Shown here: one piece after another, positions 35,668 to 47,505 of the stretch
Layout: each line of letters begins with the position of its first letter
Numbering within the stretch: position 1 is the first letter of the stretch
Source: Gemmatimonadaceae bacterium
Lineage (GTDB): Bacteria > Gemmatimonadota > Gemmatimonadetes > Gemmatimonadales > Gemmatimonadaceae
Direction of reading: 5' to 3'
Assembly (NCBI GenBank): GCA_025931335.1
Contig: JAICNG010000018.1
Coordinates: 1-52,907 of the forward strand
Length of the DNA: 52,907 bases
Notes under the pieces: generated by a model
Database searches by the model: none
What the model saw: only the letters and a program-made list of their open reading frames with translations
What the model was told of the DNA's origin: nothing
Position numbers and translations under genes: made by a program

Positions 35668-36950
35668 GCTGGTCGCTCGCCTTCGCGCTCCTCCAGGTGG
35701 CGGACCCGCAGCTGCCGCCGGTGTCGACATCCGTCTTCGTGATCGCGACGGTCATCAAGATGATCGTCGTGTTCACGGTGCTGATGGTCGGCGTCGCCCT
35801 GCTCACGCTCGCCGAGCGCAAGATCTCGGCGTGGATTCAGGACCGGCACGGCCCCAATCGCGTGGGGTGGCACGGCCTGCTCCAGCCGGCGGCGGACGGC
35901 GTGAAGAACATCATGAAGGAAGAGACCTACCCGGACGCCGCCTATCTGCCGTTGTTCGTCATCGCGCCGGCGCTCGCCTTCATCCCCGCGATGCTCACCT
36001 TCGCGGTGATTCCGTTCGCCTCGCCGCTGCCCACCGGCGGGGGGCTCATCGAGATGGTGGTCGCACCGCTGCCGATCGGCTTCCTGTACATCCTCGCCAT
36101 CGCGTCGCTCGGGGTCTACGGGATCGTGCTGGCGGGCTGGGCGTCCAACAACAAGTACTCGCTCCTCGGCGGCCTGCGATCCAGCGCCCAGATGGTGTCG
36201 TACGAGATCGCCATGGGCCTGTCGACGATCGCGGTGTTGCTCCTCGCCGGCAACGTGGCGCTCAACGACATCATTTGGCAGCAGGCGACCACGGTGTGGA
36301 ACTTCTTCGGCCTCGCCATCGCGTTCGTGATCTTTCTGATCGCCGCGTTCGCCGAGACCAATCGCCTTCCGTTCGATCTTCCGGAGGCGGAGTCCGAGCT
36401 CATCGCCGGCTATCACACCGAGTACAGCGCGATGAAGTTCTCGCTGTTCTTTATTGCCGAGTACTCGAACATGGTCACGGCCAGTGCGCTGCTGGTCACG
36501 TTGTTCTTCGGCGGATGGGACATCCCCTTCACGCTGTGGGACAATCAGGCGCCGTGGTCGGTGGTCAAGACGATCGTCACCGGGCTGGCGTTCGCCGCGA
36601 AGGTGCTGTTCTTCCTGTTCTTCTACATGTGGATTCGGTGGACGCTCCCGCGCTTCCGCTACGATCAGCTCATGTCGCTCGGATGGCGCATTCTGCTGCC
36701 GGTGTCGCTCGTGTACATCGTGGTGATCGCTGGAACGTTGCTGATCCTGGACCTGCTCGGCGTACGCCCGGGCGCGCTGCACGGCGTCATCCTGGGTGTC
36801 GTGAACATCGTGCTCGCGGGGGTCCTGTTCCTCGTGCTCGACAGCGGGCGCATCATCAGCCCGGCGTCGCGCCGGCTGCGCGCCGACCAGCTGCGCCGGC
36901 TCCGTGCCATGCGCTCGCGATCTCCCCTCGCGACGCCGGGAGGAGACTGA
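35664..36950 (+). CDS. nuoH: NADH-quinone oxidoreductase subunit H
   Basis: Membrane subunit forming the heel of complex I and part of the quinone tunnel. 428 residues, about eight to nine transmembrane helices. Signatures: LAERKISAWIQDRHGPNRVGW, QPAADGVKNIMKEE, FAETNRLPFDLPEAESELIAGYHTEYS, and WIRWTLPRFRYDQLMSLGW. A C-terminal helix and basic tail (from GVVNIVLAGVLF) exceed the E. coli length. ATG overlaps the nuoG stop. Confidence 0.96.
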   Translation: MSWSLAFALLQVADPQLPPVSTSVFVIATVIKMIVVFTVLMVGVALLTLAERKISAWIQDRHGPNRVGWHGLLQPAADGVKNIMKEETYPDAAYLPLFVIAPALAFIPAMLTFAVIPFASPLPTGGGLIEMVVAPLPIGFLYILAIASLGVYGIVLAGWASNNKYSLLGGLRSSAQMVSYEIAMGLSTIAVLLLAGNVALNDIIWQQATTVWNFFGLAIAFVIFLIAAFAETNRLPFDLPEAESELIAGYHTEYSAMKFSLFFIAEYSNMVTASALLVTLFFGGWDIPFTLWDNQAPWSVVKTIVTGLAFAAKVLFFLFFYMWIRWTLPRFRYDQLMSLGWRILLPVSLVYIVVIAGTLLILDLLGVRPGALHGVILGVVNIVLAGVLFLVLDSGRIISPASRRLRADQLRRLRAMRSRSPLATPGGD

Positions 36951-37447
36951 TGGCGATCGGCGTCAAGGTCGTGGCGAGGCCAATCGAGCAGGTGAGCTAC
37001 ATGCGCGCCACGCTGAAGGGCATGGCGCTCACCTTCAAGCACCTCGTCAATCCGCACAAGGTGACGACGCAGTATCCGGAAGAGAAAGAACCCATCTCGC
37101 GACGGTGGCGCGGCACGCATCGCATGCTCACCGACGAGACGGGGAAGGCGAAGTGCGTCGCGTGCGGCCTGTGCCCTCAGATCTGCCCCGCGAACTGCAT
37201 CAAGCTCGTGCCGGGCGAGGATGAGGAAGGGAACCGCTACCCACTCGTGTACGAGATCGACGAGTTCCGCTGCATCTTCTGCGGCTACTGCCAGGAAGTG
37301 TGCCCCGAGGAGGCGATCCACGTCGGCCGGCATTACGAGAACGCGGAGTACAGCCGCGCAGGCTTCGTCTACGACCTCGAGCGTCTCACGGCGCAGACGC
37401 ATCCCGTCTGCGAAATGTGGGACCCGGACGACCCGAAGGGCGAGTAA
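36950..37447 (+). CDS. nuoI: NADH-quinone oxidoreductase subunit I
   Basis: Ferredoxin-like subunit with [4Fe-4S] clusters N6a and N6b. 165 residues. Ligand sets Cys69, 72, 75, 79 (CVACGLCPQIC) and Cys108, 111, 114, 118 (CIFCGYCQEVC), each followed by the Cys-Pro that crosses to the other cluster. Starts on the last base of the nuoH stop. Confidence 0.95.
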   Translation: MAIGVKVVARPIEQVSYMRATLKGMALTFKHLVNPHKVTTQYPEEKEPISRRWRGTHRMLTDETGKAKCVACGLCPQICPANCIKLVPGEDEEGNRYPLVYEIDEFRCIFCGYCQEVCPEEAIHVGRHYENAEYSRAGFVYDLERLTAQTHPVCEMWDPDDPKGE

Positions 37448-37962
37448 TGGGGCTGTTCTACACCTTCAATTTCTATCTCTTCGGCGTCCTCGCGATCATC
37501 TCGGCGGTGACGTTCGTGACGCGGCGAAGCCCGGTCGCGGCGGCGCTGTGGCTCGTGAACACGATGTTCTGCCTGGCGGCGCTGTACGTGATGATGGATG
37601 CCCAGTTCATCGGCGCGATTCAGGTGCTCGTGTACGCCGGGGCGATCATGGTGGTGTTCTTGTTCGTGGTCATGCTCCTCAACCTGGGGCACGCATCCGA
37701 CGTCACCGATGTCATGAGCGGGAAGACGCGACTCGCCGCGGCGATTGCCGGCCTCCTGTTCCTCGCCGAGCTGTTCGTCCTCTGGAAGGATGATGCTCCC
37801 GTACCCATTGCCCCCCCGGTCGAACCGGCCGAGTCGGGCGTGATCGCGCAGGTGGCAGCGCCCCTCTTCCGCGACTATCTGCTCGCGTTCGAGATCACCA
37901 GCGTCCTGCTGCTGGCGGCGATCGTCGGGGCGGTGGTGCTCGCCAAACGGAAAACGACATGA
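37447..37962 (+). CDS. nuoJ: NADH-quinone oxidoreductase subunit J
   Basis: Membrane subunit with five helices, four packed before residue 120 and one at the C-terminus. 171 residues. The conserved helix 3 reads [26 protein letters not shown], with the pi-bulge glycine that links to quinone-site movements. A Pro-rich periplasmic loop ([12 protein letters not shown]) precedes the last helix. TAATG junction with nuoI. Confidence 0.93.
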   Translation: MGLFYTFNFYLFGVLAIISAVTFVTRRSPVAAALWLVNTMFCLAALYVMMDAQFIGAIQVLVYAGAIMVVFLFVVMLLNLGHASDVTDVMSGKTRLAAAIAGLLFLAELFVLWKDDAPVPIAPPVEPAESGVIAQVAAPLFRDYLLAFEITSVLLLAAIVGAVVLAKRKTT

Positions 37963-38251
37963 TTCAGGAAGCGCTGTTCTTCTCCGCCGTGCTGTTCATC
38001 ATCGGCGTCGTCGGCGTGCTCACCCGTCGCAATGCCATCATCATCTTCATGTGCGTCGAGCTCATGCTCAACGCCGTGAATCTCTCCTTCGTCGCGCTGT
38101 CACGGCTGTACGGCATCGCGGGACAAGTCTTCGTGATCTTCGTCATGACCGTCGCGGCGGCCGAGGCGGCGGTGGGCCTGGCGATCATCATCAGCATTTT
38201 CCGACACCACGAGAACGTGGACCTCCGCAACATCAACCTGCTGCGAGGGTG

Positions 38252-38252
<1 letters not shown>
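37959..38252 (+). CDS. nuoK: NADH-quinone oxidoreductase subunit K
   Basis: Small three-helix membrane subunit in the proton path. 97 residues. The two key membrane glutamates are visible in [13 protein letters not shown] and [15 protein letters not shown] overlaps the nuoJ stop; stop overlaps the nuoL ATG. Confidence 0.95.
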
Positions 38253-40450
<2,198 letters not shown>

Positions 40451-40453
40451 GCC

Positions 40454-42031
40454 ATGCGCGACTTCCTCGGCGGGATAGGGTACGAGCGGTGGGTGCTGCC
40501 AGCGCTGCTGCTCATCCCGATCGCCGGCGCCATCCTGATCTACGTCGCGCGCATTGGCCGTGGACGGGCCGACGACATCGCCAACGCGGGCAGCGCGCGC
40601 GTCATCGCGCTCGCGACGCTGACGATCGAGTTCCTCGTCTCGGCCGGGCTGTGGTGGACGTTCGACACCGGCCGCAGCACGTGGCAGAACGTCGTGATGA
40701 AGGCGTGGATCCCGGAGTGGGGAGCCAACTTCGTCGTCGGCATCGACGGGATCGCGTTGATGATGATCCTGCTGACGACGTTCATCATGCCGCTGTCGGT
40801 CCTGGGAAGCTGGACCAGCATCCGCGAGAAGCTGCCCGCCTACTACGCCCTCCTCCTCGTCCTCACGACGGGAATGATCGGGGTGTTCATCTCGCTCGAC
40901 CTGCTGCTGTTCTACGTGATGTGGGAAGTGATGCTGATCCCGATGTACTTCATCATCGGCATCTGGGGCGGCGAGCGCCGGCTCTACGCCAGCATCAAGT
41001 TCTTTCTGTACACGATGGTCGGATCGCTGCTGATGCTCGTCGCGATCCTGTACCTGTGGGTGCAGACGTGGCAGGCGGGAAGCCCGACGTTCAGCTACGA
41101 CGCCCTGTTGCGCAGCGTCGATGTCGGTCGCACCGCCGGGCTGTTGCTGTTCGGCGCCTTCTTCCTCGCGTTCGCGGTGAAGGTGCCGATGTTCCCGTTC
41201 CACACCTGGCTCCCCGACGCGCACGTCGAAGCCCCGACCGCCGGGTCGGTGATCCTCGCCGGGATCATGCTGAAGATGGGGACCTACGGGTTCCTGCGGT
41301 TCGCGATGCCGCTGTTTCCCGACGTGGCGATGCTTCCCGCCGTGCGCACGACCATGCTGGCCCTGGCGGTGATCGGCATCATCTATGGCGCCCTGGTCGC
41401 GATGGTGCAGCCCGATTTCAAGAAGCTGGTCGCCTATTCGTCGGTGAGTCACCTGGGCTTCGTCATGCTCGGGATCCTCGCGTTGACGATGGAGAGCGTG
41501 CAGGGCGCGCTGATGGTGATGATCAACCACGGCATCTCCACCGGCGCCCTGTTCTTCCTCATCGGGATGATCTACGAGCGACGGCACAGCCGCATGATCG
41601 ACGCCTACGGCGGGATCGCGCGAGTCGTCCCGCTCTTCGCCGCGATGCTGACGATCGTGTCGCTCAGCTCCATCGGCCTTCCGGGAACGAACGGATTCAT
41701 CGGCGAATTCCTGGTGCTGATCGGCAGCTTCCGTACGCAACCCATCTGGACGGTGATCGCGGCGACCGGCGTGATCTTCGCCGCCGCGTATTTGTTGTGG
41801 GCGATTCAACGGATCCTGTTCCAGCCGGTGACGCACCCCGAGAACGAGCGGCTCACTGATCTCAACGCGCGCGAAGTCGTGATCATGGCCGCGCTCGTGA
41901 TCCCGATCCTCTGGATCGGCTTCTATCCGCAACCGATTCTCGCGCGGATGGAACGCTCGGCGGCGCAGTTCATCTCCGATGTCGAGCGCGGCGCCACCGA
42001 GCGCAGCGGCTCGGCGCGGGTGGGCAACTAA
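40454..42031 (+). CDS. nuoM: NADH-quinone oxidoreductase subunit M
   Basis: Middle antiporter-like proton pump. 525 residues, about 14 helices. Motifs: FYVMWEVMLIPMYFIIGIWGG with the proton-path Glu, KVPMFPFHTWLPDAHVEAPTAGSVILAG, KKLVAYSSVSHLGFVMLGI and LSSIGLPGTNGFIGEFLVL. Starts 3 bases after nuoL. Confidence 0.96.
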   Translation: MRDFLGGIGYERWVLPALLLIPIAGAILIYVARIGRGRADDIANAGSARVIALATLTIEFLVSAGLWWTFDTGRSTWQNVVMKAWIPEWGANFVVGIDGIALMMILLTTFIMPLSVLGSWTSIREKLPAYYALLLVLTTGMIGVFISLDLLLFYVMWEVMLIPMYFIIGIWGGERRLYASIKFFLYTMVGSLLMLVAILYLWVQTWQAGSPTFSYDALLRSVDVGRTAGLLLFGAFFLAFAVKVPMFPFHTWLPDAHVEAPTAGSVILAGIMLKMGTYGFLRFAMPLFPDVAMLPAVRTTMLALAVIGIIYGALVAMVQPDFKKLVAYSSVSHLGFVMLGILALTMESVQGALMVMINHGISTGALFFLIGMIYERRHSRMIDAYGGIARVVPLFAAMLTIVSLSSIGLPGTNGFIGEFLVLIGSFRTQPIWTVIAATGVIFAAAYLLWAIQRILFQPVTHPENERLTDLNAREVVIMAALVIPILWIGFYPQPILARMERSAAQFISDVERGATERSGSARVGN

Positions 42032-43552
42032 ATGCGGTTCGATCTCGCCCGCCCCCTCGATCTCGCGATCGCACTCGCGCCCGACCTGCTGCTCATGGCG
42101 GGCACGATGATCCTGCTGCTCGCCAGCGCGTGGGGCGCCGAGTCGCCGCAGCGGCAACGCGCGGTGGGACGGTGGAGCATCATTCTCTGCGTGCTCACGG
42201 TCGGCGCCGTGATCTACATGTGGTGGGCGGGACACACCGCAACGCGCGGCGTCATCGCGGTCGACCCGTTCCGGTGGGCGACCGACGTGCTCATTCTGCT
42301 CGGCGCCATTCTCGCGCTGGCGCTCTCGATGGACTACCTCGAGCGCGAGGGCATCGATGTCGCCGAGGCCCACGTGCTCATCCTGTTCGCCACGGCCGGC
42401 ATGATGTTGCTGGCGGCCGCCCGCGACCTGATGATCGTGTTCCTCGGCATCGAGCTGATGTCGATCGCGGTGTACGTGCTCGCCGGCTTGAACCGTCGCA
42501 GCGGCCGCGCCGCCGAGGCCGCGCTCAAGTACTTCCTGCTCGGGGCATTCTCGACCGGGTTTCTGCTGTACGGGATTGCGCTCGTGTTCGGCGCCACCGG
42601 GAGCACCAACATCGCCGACATCGGCGCGGCCGTGCTCGCCCGGGGGCTCGCGACCAATCCCATGCTGCTCGCCGGCGTGGGTCTGCTCATCGTGGGCTTG
42701 AGCTTCAAGGTCGCGGCTGCACCGTTCCACATGTGGACCCCCGATGTGTACGAGGGCGCGCCCACGCCGATGACGGCCTTCATGGCCGCGGCGGTGAAGG
42801 CGGCGGCATTCGCGGTGTTCCTCCGGATCTGGATGGAAGCATTCCCGTACCTGAACGGCGCCTGGCACAAGCCGCTCTGGTACCTGGCGGTGTTCACCAT
42901 GGTCGTCGGGAACGTCGTCGCGCTCGCGCAGAAGAACATCAAGCGCATGCTCGCGTATTCGAGCATCGCCCACGCGGGCTATCTCCTCGTCGCGGTGGTG
43001 GTGAGCAACTTCGAAGGCGCATCGGCGTACCTGTTCTACATCTTCGCCTACACGCTGGCGACGATGGGCGCATTCGCGGTCGTGATCGCGCTGTCACAGG
43101 TCGGCGAGGGCGGGCATCAGATCGACGACTACGCTGGGTTGTGGCGCGTCCGCCCCGGCCTCTCGATCGCAATGGCGGTCTTCATGCTCGCCCTGCTCGG
43201 CTTCCCGATCTTCGGCGGGGCGGGGTTCTTCGCGAAGTGGTACGTGCTCCAGGCCGCGCTTCGCCCGCCCTCGCAGACGAATCTCGCCATCTGGGTGGTG
43301 CTCACGAGCGTGGTGTCCGCGGGCTACTATCTGTACGTGGTGATGGTCATGTTCATGAAGCCCCGGCCGGCCGAGGCGCCGGCGCCGGGAAGAGTCCCGG
43401 GCATGACACGGTTCGTGATCGCGACGTGCGCGATCATTCTTCTCGCCGTGGGCGTCTGGCCCCGGCCGGTGTTGCGCGTGGCACGCCAAAGCCTGCCGCA
43501 GCTGGTGCACCTGTCCGAGGATTTGCCTCGCGCACCGGCGCCCCAGCGCTGA
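42032..43552 (+). CDS. nuoN: NADH-quinone oxidoreductase subunit N
   Basis: Proximal antiporter-like proton pump, last gene of the complex I operon. 506 residues, about 14 helices. Motifs: FLGIELMSIAVYVLAGL, with the conserved Glu, FKVAAAPFHMWTPDVYEGAPTPMTAF, KRMLAYSSIAHAGYLLV and LGFPIFGGAGFFAKW. ATG follows the nuoM stop directly. After it come 52 bases with nothing notable before the mutase gene. Confidence 0.96.
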   Translation: MRFDLARPLDLAIALAPDLLLMAGTMILLLASAWGAESPQRQRAVGRWSIILCVLTVGAVIYMWWAGHTATRGVIAVDPFRWATDVLILLGAILALALSMDYLEREGIDVAEAHVLILFATAGMMLLAAARDLMIVFLGIELMSIAVYVLAGLNRRSGRAAEAALKYFLLGAFSTGFLLYGIALVFGATGSTNIADIGAAVLARGLATNPMLLAGVGLLIVGLSFKVAAAPFHMWTPDVYEGAPTPMTAFMAAAVKAAAFAVFLRIWMEAFPYLNGAWHKPLWYLAVFTMVVGNVVALAQKNIKRMLAYSSIAHAGYLLVAVVVSNFEGASAYLFYIFAYTLATMGAFAVVIALSQVGEGGHQIDDYAGLWRVRPGLSIAMAVFMLALLGFPIFGGAGFFAKWYVLQAALRPPSQTNLAIWVVLTSVVSAGYYLYVVMVMFMKPRPAEAPAPGRVPGMTRFVIATCAIILLAVGVWPRPVLRVARQSLPQLVHLSEDLPRAPAPQR

Positions 43553-43604
43553 CGCAGCGCCGCTCGGACGGCCGCCCCGACTTTCCGCCTCACGAGTGGA
43601 GACG

Positions 43605-44975
43605 ATGACTGGCATCGCACGAGAGATCTTCCGTCAATACGACATCCGCGGCGTCGTCGGCAGGGATCTCCACCCGGAGACCGCCCACGCGATCGGCCGC
43701 GGATACGCGGCGTACATTGCCCGGCACGGAGTGCGCGGGGCCGTCGCCGTGGGCCGCGACAACCGGCCGAGTGGCAAGGTGCTTCGCGACGCACTCGTCC
43801 GTGGCCTCACGGAGTCGGGCGTGGATGTCGTCGACGTCGGCGTGGTGCCGACGCCCCTGTTGTACTGGTCGCTCCACAACGTCGACGTGGTGGGTGGCAT
43901 CCAGATCACCGGCTCGCACAACCCGCCGGAGTACAACGGGTTCAAGCTGAGTGTGGGGAAGGGCAGTCTGCACGGCGAGGAGATCCAGGCACTCTACGAG
44001 CTCATCGCCGCCGCGAAATTCCCCGAGGGACAGGGACGAGCGCGGGAAGAGCAGGTCATCGAACGCTACATCGCCGACGTCGTGAAGCGCGTCGGCACGC
44101 TCTCCCGGCCCCTGACAGTGGTGGCGGATTGCGGGAACGGCGCAGGTGCGCTCGTCGCCCCGCAGCTGCTCCGCGCGATCGGCGCCAACCTCACGACGCT
44201 GTTCTGCGATAGCGACGGGACGTTTCCCAATCACCACCCCGACCCGACCGTCGTCGAAAATCTTCAGGATCTCATCGCGGGCGTGGCCCGCGATCACGCC
44301 GCCATCGGCGTGGCCTTCGACGGAGACGCGGATCGCATCGGCGTCATCGATGACCAGGGCGGCATCGTGTGGGGGGACCACGTCCTGATTCTCTACGCAC
44401 GGGATGTCCTCCAGCGCACCGGCCGCGGTCAGTCGATCATCTTCGACGTGAAGTGCTCGCAGGCATTGCCCGACGCGATCAAGAAGGCCGGAGGGACGCC
44501 GGTGATGTGGAAAACAGGTCACTCGCTGATCAAGGACAAGATGAAGGAGCTCGGCGCGCCGATCGCCGGCGAGATGTCCGGTCACATGTTCTTCACCGAA
44601 GGATTCTACGGCCACGATGATGCGCTGTATGGCGCGGCGCGCCTGCTGCGCATCGTCGCCGATTCGGGGAAGAGCGTCACCGAGCTGCTCGCCGATGTGC
44701 CGAAGTTCATCAGCACCCCCGAGCTGCGCGTCGAGGTTCCCGAGGCGATCAAGTTCGACCTCGTCGACCGGGCGGTCCGCCACTTTGCGGCGAAGTACGA
44801 CACCGTCGGCGTCGACGGCGTCCGCGTGAACTTCGGCGATGGCTGGGGGCTGATTCGCGCGTCGAACACGCAACCCGTCCTCGTCACGCGGTTCGAGGCG
44901 CGCACCCCCGAGCGCCTGGCGGCGATCCGCGGCGAAATGGAAGGCTGGCTGCGCACCCAGGGCGTGACGGTCTAG
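43605..44975 (+). CDS. Phosphomannomutase / phosphoglucomutase
   Basis: Moves phosphate between C6 and C1 of hexoses (alpha-D-phosphohexomutase family), supplying precursors for polysaccharide and lipopolysaccharide. 456 residues from ATG 43605 (GGAG just upstream; GTG 43596 is an alternative). The catalytic phosphoserine is Ser104 in TGSHNPP; the metal loop is FDGDADRIG; the sugar loop GEMSGHMFF has the Glu-x-Ser pattern of bifunctional PMM/PGM enzymes such as AlgC; the phosphate loop is RASNTQP. It resembles AlgC-type enzymes more than GlmM. Confidence 0.92.
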   Translation: MTGIAREIFRQYDIRGVVGRDLHPETAHAIGRGYAAYIARHGVRGAVAVGRDNRPSGKVLRDALVRGLTESGVDVVDVGVVPTPLLYWSLHNVDVVGGIQITGSHNPPEYNGFKLSVGKGSLHGEEIQALYELIAAAKFPEGQGRAREEQVIERYIADVVKRVGTLSRPLTVVADCGNGAGALVAPQLLRAIGANLTTLFCDSDGTFPNHHPDPTVVENLQDLIAGVARDHAAIGVAFDGDADRIGVIDDQGGIVWGDHVLILYARDVLQRTGRGQSIIFDVKCSQALPDAIKKAGGTPVMWKTGHSLIKDKMKELGAPIAGEMSGHMFFTEGFYGHDDALYGAARLLRIVADSGKSVTELLADVPKFISTPELRVEVPEAIKFDLVDRAVRHFAAKYDTVGVDGVRVNFGDGWGLIRASNTQPVLVTRFEARTPERLAAIRGEMEGWLRTQGVTV

Positions 44976-44976
44976 C

Positions 44977-47460
44977 GTGAAAGCGAGGCGCTGGTGGCTC
45001 CTCGCGATCGGAGGAATCGCCCTAGCGCTCCTGGCCGGGCGCGCCCTCTCCGGCGCGTACACCGACTACCGTTGGTACGAGGCGATGGACGCGCTTCCGC
45101 TGTGGCGCGCTCGCTTCGCGACGGTCTCCGCCCTCCGGCTCGCGTCTGGCGCCGTCGCGACCGCGTTCATCTTCGCCAACCTCTGGGCCGTGCGACGCAC
45201 GGTCGTTTCGCTGCGGCTTCCGCGTCGCCTCGGGAACATCGAGATCGCCGAGGAAGTGCCCCCGCCGTATCTGCTCGCCGTGGCCGCCGCCATCGCCGTG
45301 TTGTTCGGCGCACTGGTGACGCTTCCGGCGGAGACGTGGAGCGGGTTCATGCTGTCGCGCATCGGCGTCCCCTTCAACGAAGCCGATCCGCACTTTCAGA
45401 CCGACCTCGGGTTCTACGTCTATTGGCTGCCGGTGGAGCGCGAGCTGTACTACTGGTCGGTGATCGCCGCGCTGCTCGTGACCGTGCTCGTCATCTTCCT
45501 GTACGCGCTCACGCCGAGCCTGCGATGGGAGCGGGGCCGCCTGCACATCTCCAACTACGTCCGGCGTCATCTCGTCGTGCTCTGCGCCGTCCTGATGATC
45601 ACACTCGCGTGGAGCCACCGCCTCGACGCGTTCGAGGTCCTGCTCTCCGGAACCGGGGAGGGCGGGGCGCTCGCCCCATCGGACCTCGAGGCCCGCATCC
45701 CGATCAACCTCGGGCTATCGGTGCTGACACTCGTCGCCGCCATCCTCGTGGTCATCTTTGGATGGACGGGGCAGGTCAAGATCGCCTTCATCGGCATCAG
45801 CGCCATTCTCCTGCTGAGCCTCGTGCTGGATCGCGCCATTCCCCCGCTCATGAGCCGCGGAGATGCCGCCGAGGCCGAGCGCGCGCGAGCGCACATCACC
45901 ACGCGCACGCTCTATACACGGCGAGCGTATGGTCTCGAGCTCGTGCGGAACGCCGTCCCGCCAATGCTCATCCCCTCGCGCGACGATGCGGCCCAGTCGG
46001 TCGCCATCTGGGAGCAGCCCGCGCTCGCGCGCTGGATGTCGCGCTCCCGCGAGAGCGAGGGCACCACGCACGCGACCACGATGACCGCCACTCCAGCCGG
46101 CGTCGTCGCCACCGTCGTCAATGCGCCCGGATCGCCCTCGAGCGACAGCGCGGTCAGCGGACGATGGACCGTCGCCCACGTGCTCGCCTCTGCCGCCGAC
46201 GTGCGCGGGGACCCCGTTCGCCTTCGTGAGAGCCGCGTCGCCGCGCGTGAGTCGAACGCGATCCCCACCCCGATCGTCTACGACGGCGCCACGGGCTACG
46301 TCGTCGTGCCGGATACGGCTGGCACCCTCGCCGCTCCCGCACTGAACACCACCACGGCGCGCGTGGCGCACGCGTGGAGCCTTCAGAACTTCCGTCTGCT
46401 CGTCGGGGCGCCTCCAGGCCCGACGGCGCGCATCGTCCGGCGTCGCGGAATTCGCGAGCGCGTACGCGCGCTGGCTCCCTTCTTCGTGCAGGGGCGGAGC
46501 GTCACCCCACTCGCGCGAGACGGGCGCCTCCTGTGGGCCCTCGATCTCTATGCGGCGTCCGCGAACTACCCCGTGAGCCAGCACGTCAGCCTCGGGGGCG
46601 AAGAGTTCAGTTACGTCCGCCACGCCGCGACCGCGCTCGTGGACGCGCACTCCGGGCGTGTGACGCTCGTGGCCGATTCCGCCCTCGATCCCATCGCGCA
46701 GAGCTGGGTGCGGCGCTTCCCGTCGCTGTTCTCCGACTGGTCACGCGTGCCGGCGAGCATATCCGCGGCCGTTCCGCCCGCGCTCGACGCGGCACAGTTG
46801 CAGGCGCTCATCCTGGCGCGGCATGGCCGGCGAGGGGAGGCCGCCCCGGGTGGCCAGCTTCCTGCGGACGAGGGAACGGACAGCGGACTCGTCGCTCCAG
46901 CGTCGCCGTCGGTCACGATGCCGATCTCGGATGAGGCCGCGGCGTGGACGGTCCCGGTGCTCGACGATGCCGGCGCGGTGCGGGGTGTCGTCATCGCAAC
47001 GGGCGGTCGTGCGCGGGGAACGTACTGGCTCGAGCGGCGAGGTAACCCCGTCCGGTGGAACGACGTCCTCGACCGGCTGCGTCACACGCGAGACTCGCTG
47101 CCCGGGCGGCCGCGCGAGCAGTCATTGCGCGCCGGCCGCGTGCGCGTGGTCCCGATCAGCGACCGACTCGCCTTCGTGCAATCCGCCTATGCGTGGCCTC
47201 CGGAGGGGCCTCCCGCGCTCGTGCGCGTCGGGGTGCTCGACCAGGACAGTGTCTTCGTCGGGCGCACCCTTGCCGACGCGCTTGGGGTGACCGCGCGCGT
47301 CGCTCCCGATGCGGGCGAGCCGATCACCGACGAAACACTCCGGGCGCGCGCGAGCCGCCTCTACGACGCGATGCGCGACGCCCTGCAGCGCGGTGACTGG
47401 ACCGCATTCGGCGACGCCTACGATGCGCTGGGCGCTCTCCTTGCACGACCCCCTCGCTAG
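44977..47460 (+). CDS. UPF0182-family large membrane protein
   Basis: 827 residues from GTG 44977, one base after the mutase stop. Seven or so hydrophobic helices occupy residues 5-300; the family's typical motif is visible as DPHFQTDLGFYVYWLPVERE, followed by a long extracytoplasmic part of about 500 residues rich in beta-type sequence (TTRTLYTRRAYGLELV, YVVVPDTAG). The function of UPF0182 is not known. The C-terminal region contains Pro/Gly-rich linkers that are less conserved. Likely co-transcribed with the mutase; the arcC promoter follows it. Confidence 0.85.
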   Translation: MKARRWWLLAIGGIALALLAGRALSGAYTDYRWYEAMDALPLWRARFATVSALRLASGAVATAFIFANLWAVRRTVVSLRLPRRLGNIEIAEEVPPPYLLAVAAAIAVLFGALVTLPAETWSGFMLSRIGVPFNEADPHFQTDLGFYVYWLPVERELYYWSVIAALLVTVLVIFLYALTPSLRWERGRLHISNYVRRHLVVLCAVLMITLAWSHRLDAFEVLLSGTGEGGALAPSDLEARIPINLGLSVLTLVAAILVVIFGWTGQVKIAFIGISAILLLSLVLDRAIPPLMSRGDAAEAERARAHITTRTLYTRRAYGLELVRNAVPPMLIPSRDDAAQSVAIWEQPALARWMSRSRESEGTTHATTMTATPAGVVATVVNAPGSPSSDSAVSGRWTVAHVLASAADVRGDPVRLRESRVAARESNAIPTPIVYDGATGYVVVPDTAGTLAAPALNTTTARVAHAWSLQNFRLLVGAPPGPTARIVRRRGIRERVRALAPFFVQGRSVTPLARDGRLLWALDLYAASANYPVSQHVSLGGEEFSYVRHAATALVDAHSGRVTLVADSALDPIAQSWVRRFPSLFSDWSRVPASISAAVPPALDAAQLQALILARHGRRGEAAPGGQLPADEGTDSGLVAPASPSVTMPISDEAAAWTVPVLDDAGAVRGVVIATGGRARGTYWLERRGNPVRWNDVLDRLRHTRDSLPGRPREQSLRAGRVRVVPISDRLAFVQSAYAWPPEGPPALVRVGVLDQDSVFVGRTLADALGVTARVAPDAGEPITDETLRARASRLYDAMRDALQRGDWTAFGDAYDALGALLARPPR

Positions 47461-47461
47461 C

Positions 47462-47490
47462 TTGCCACGCTCACTGGGGCTGAATAGCTT
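47462..47490 (+). promoter_or_regulatory. Predicted promoter of the arcC-sucCD-ndk operon
   Basis: TTGCCA (47462-47467), 17-base spacer, TAGCTT (47485-47490). The -10 ends 15 bases before the arcC ATG, so the leader would be about 9 bases. Confidence 0.7.
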
Positions 47491-47505
47491 GCGGCGCCCG
47501 ACGCC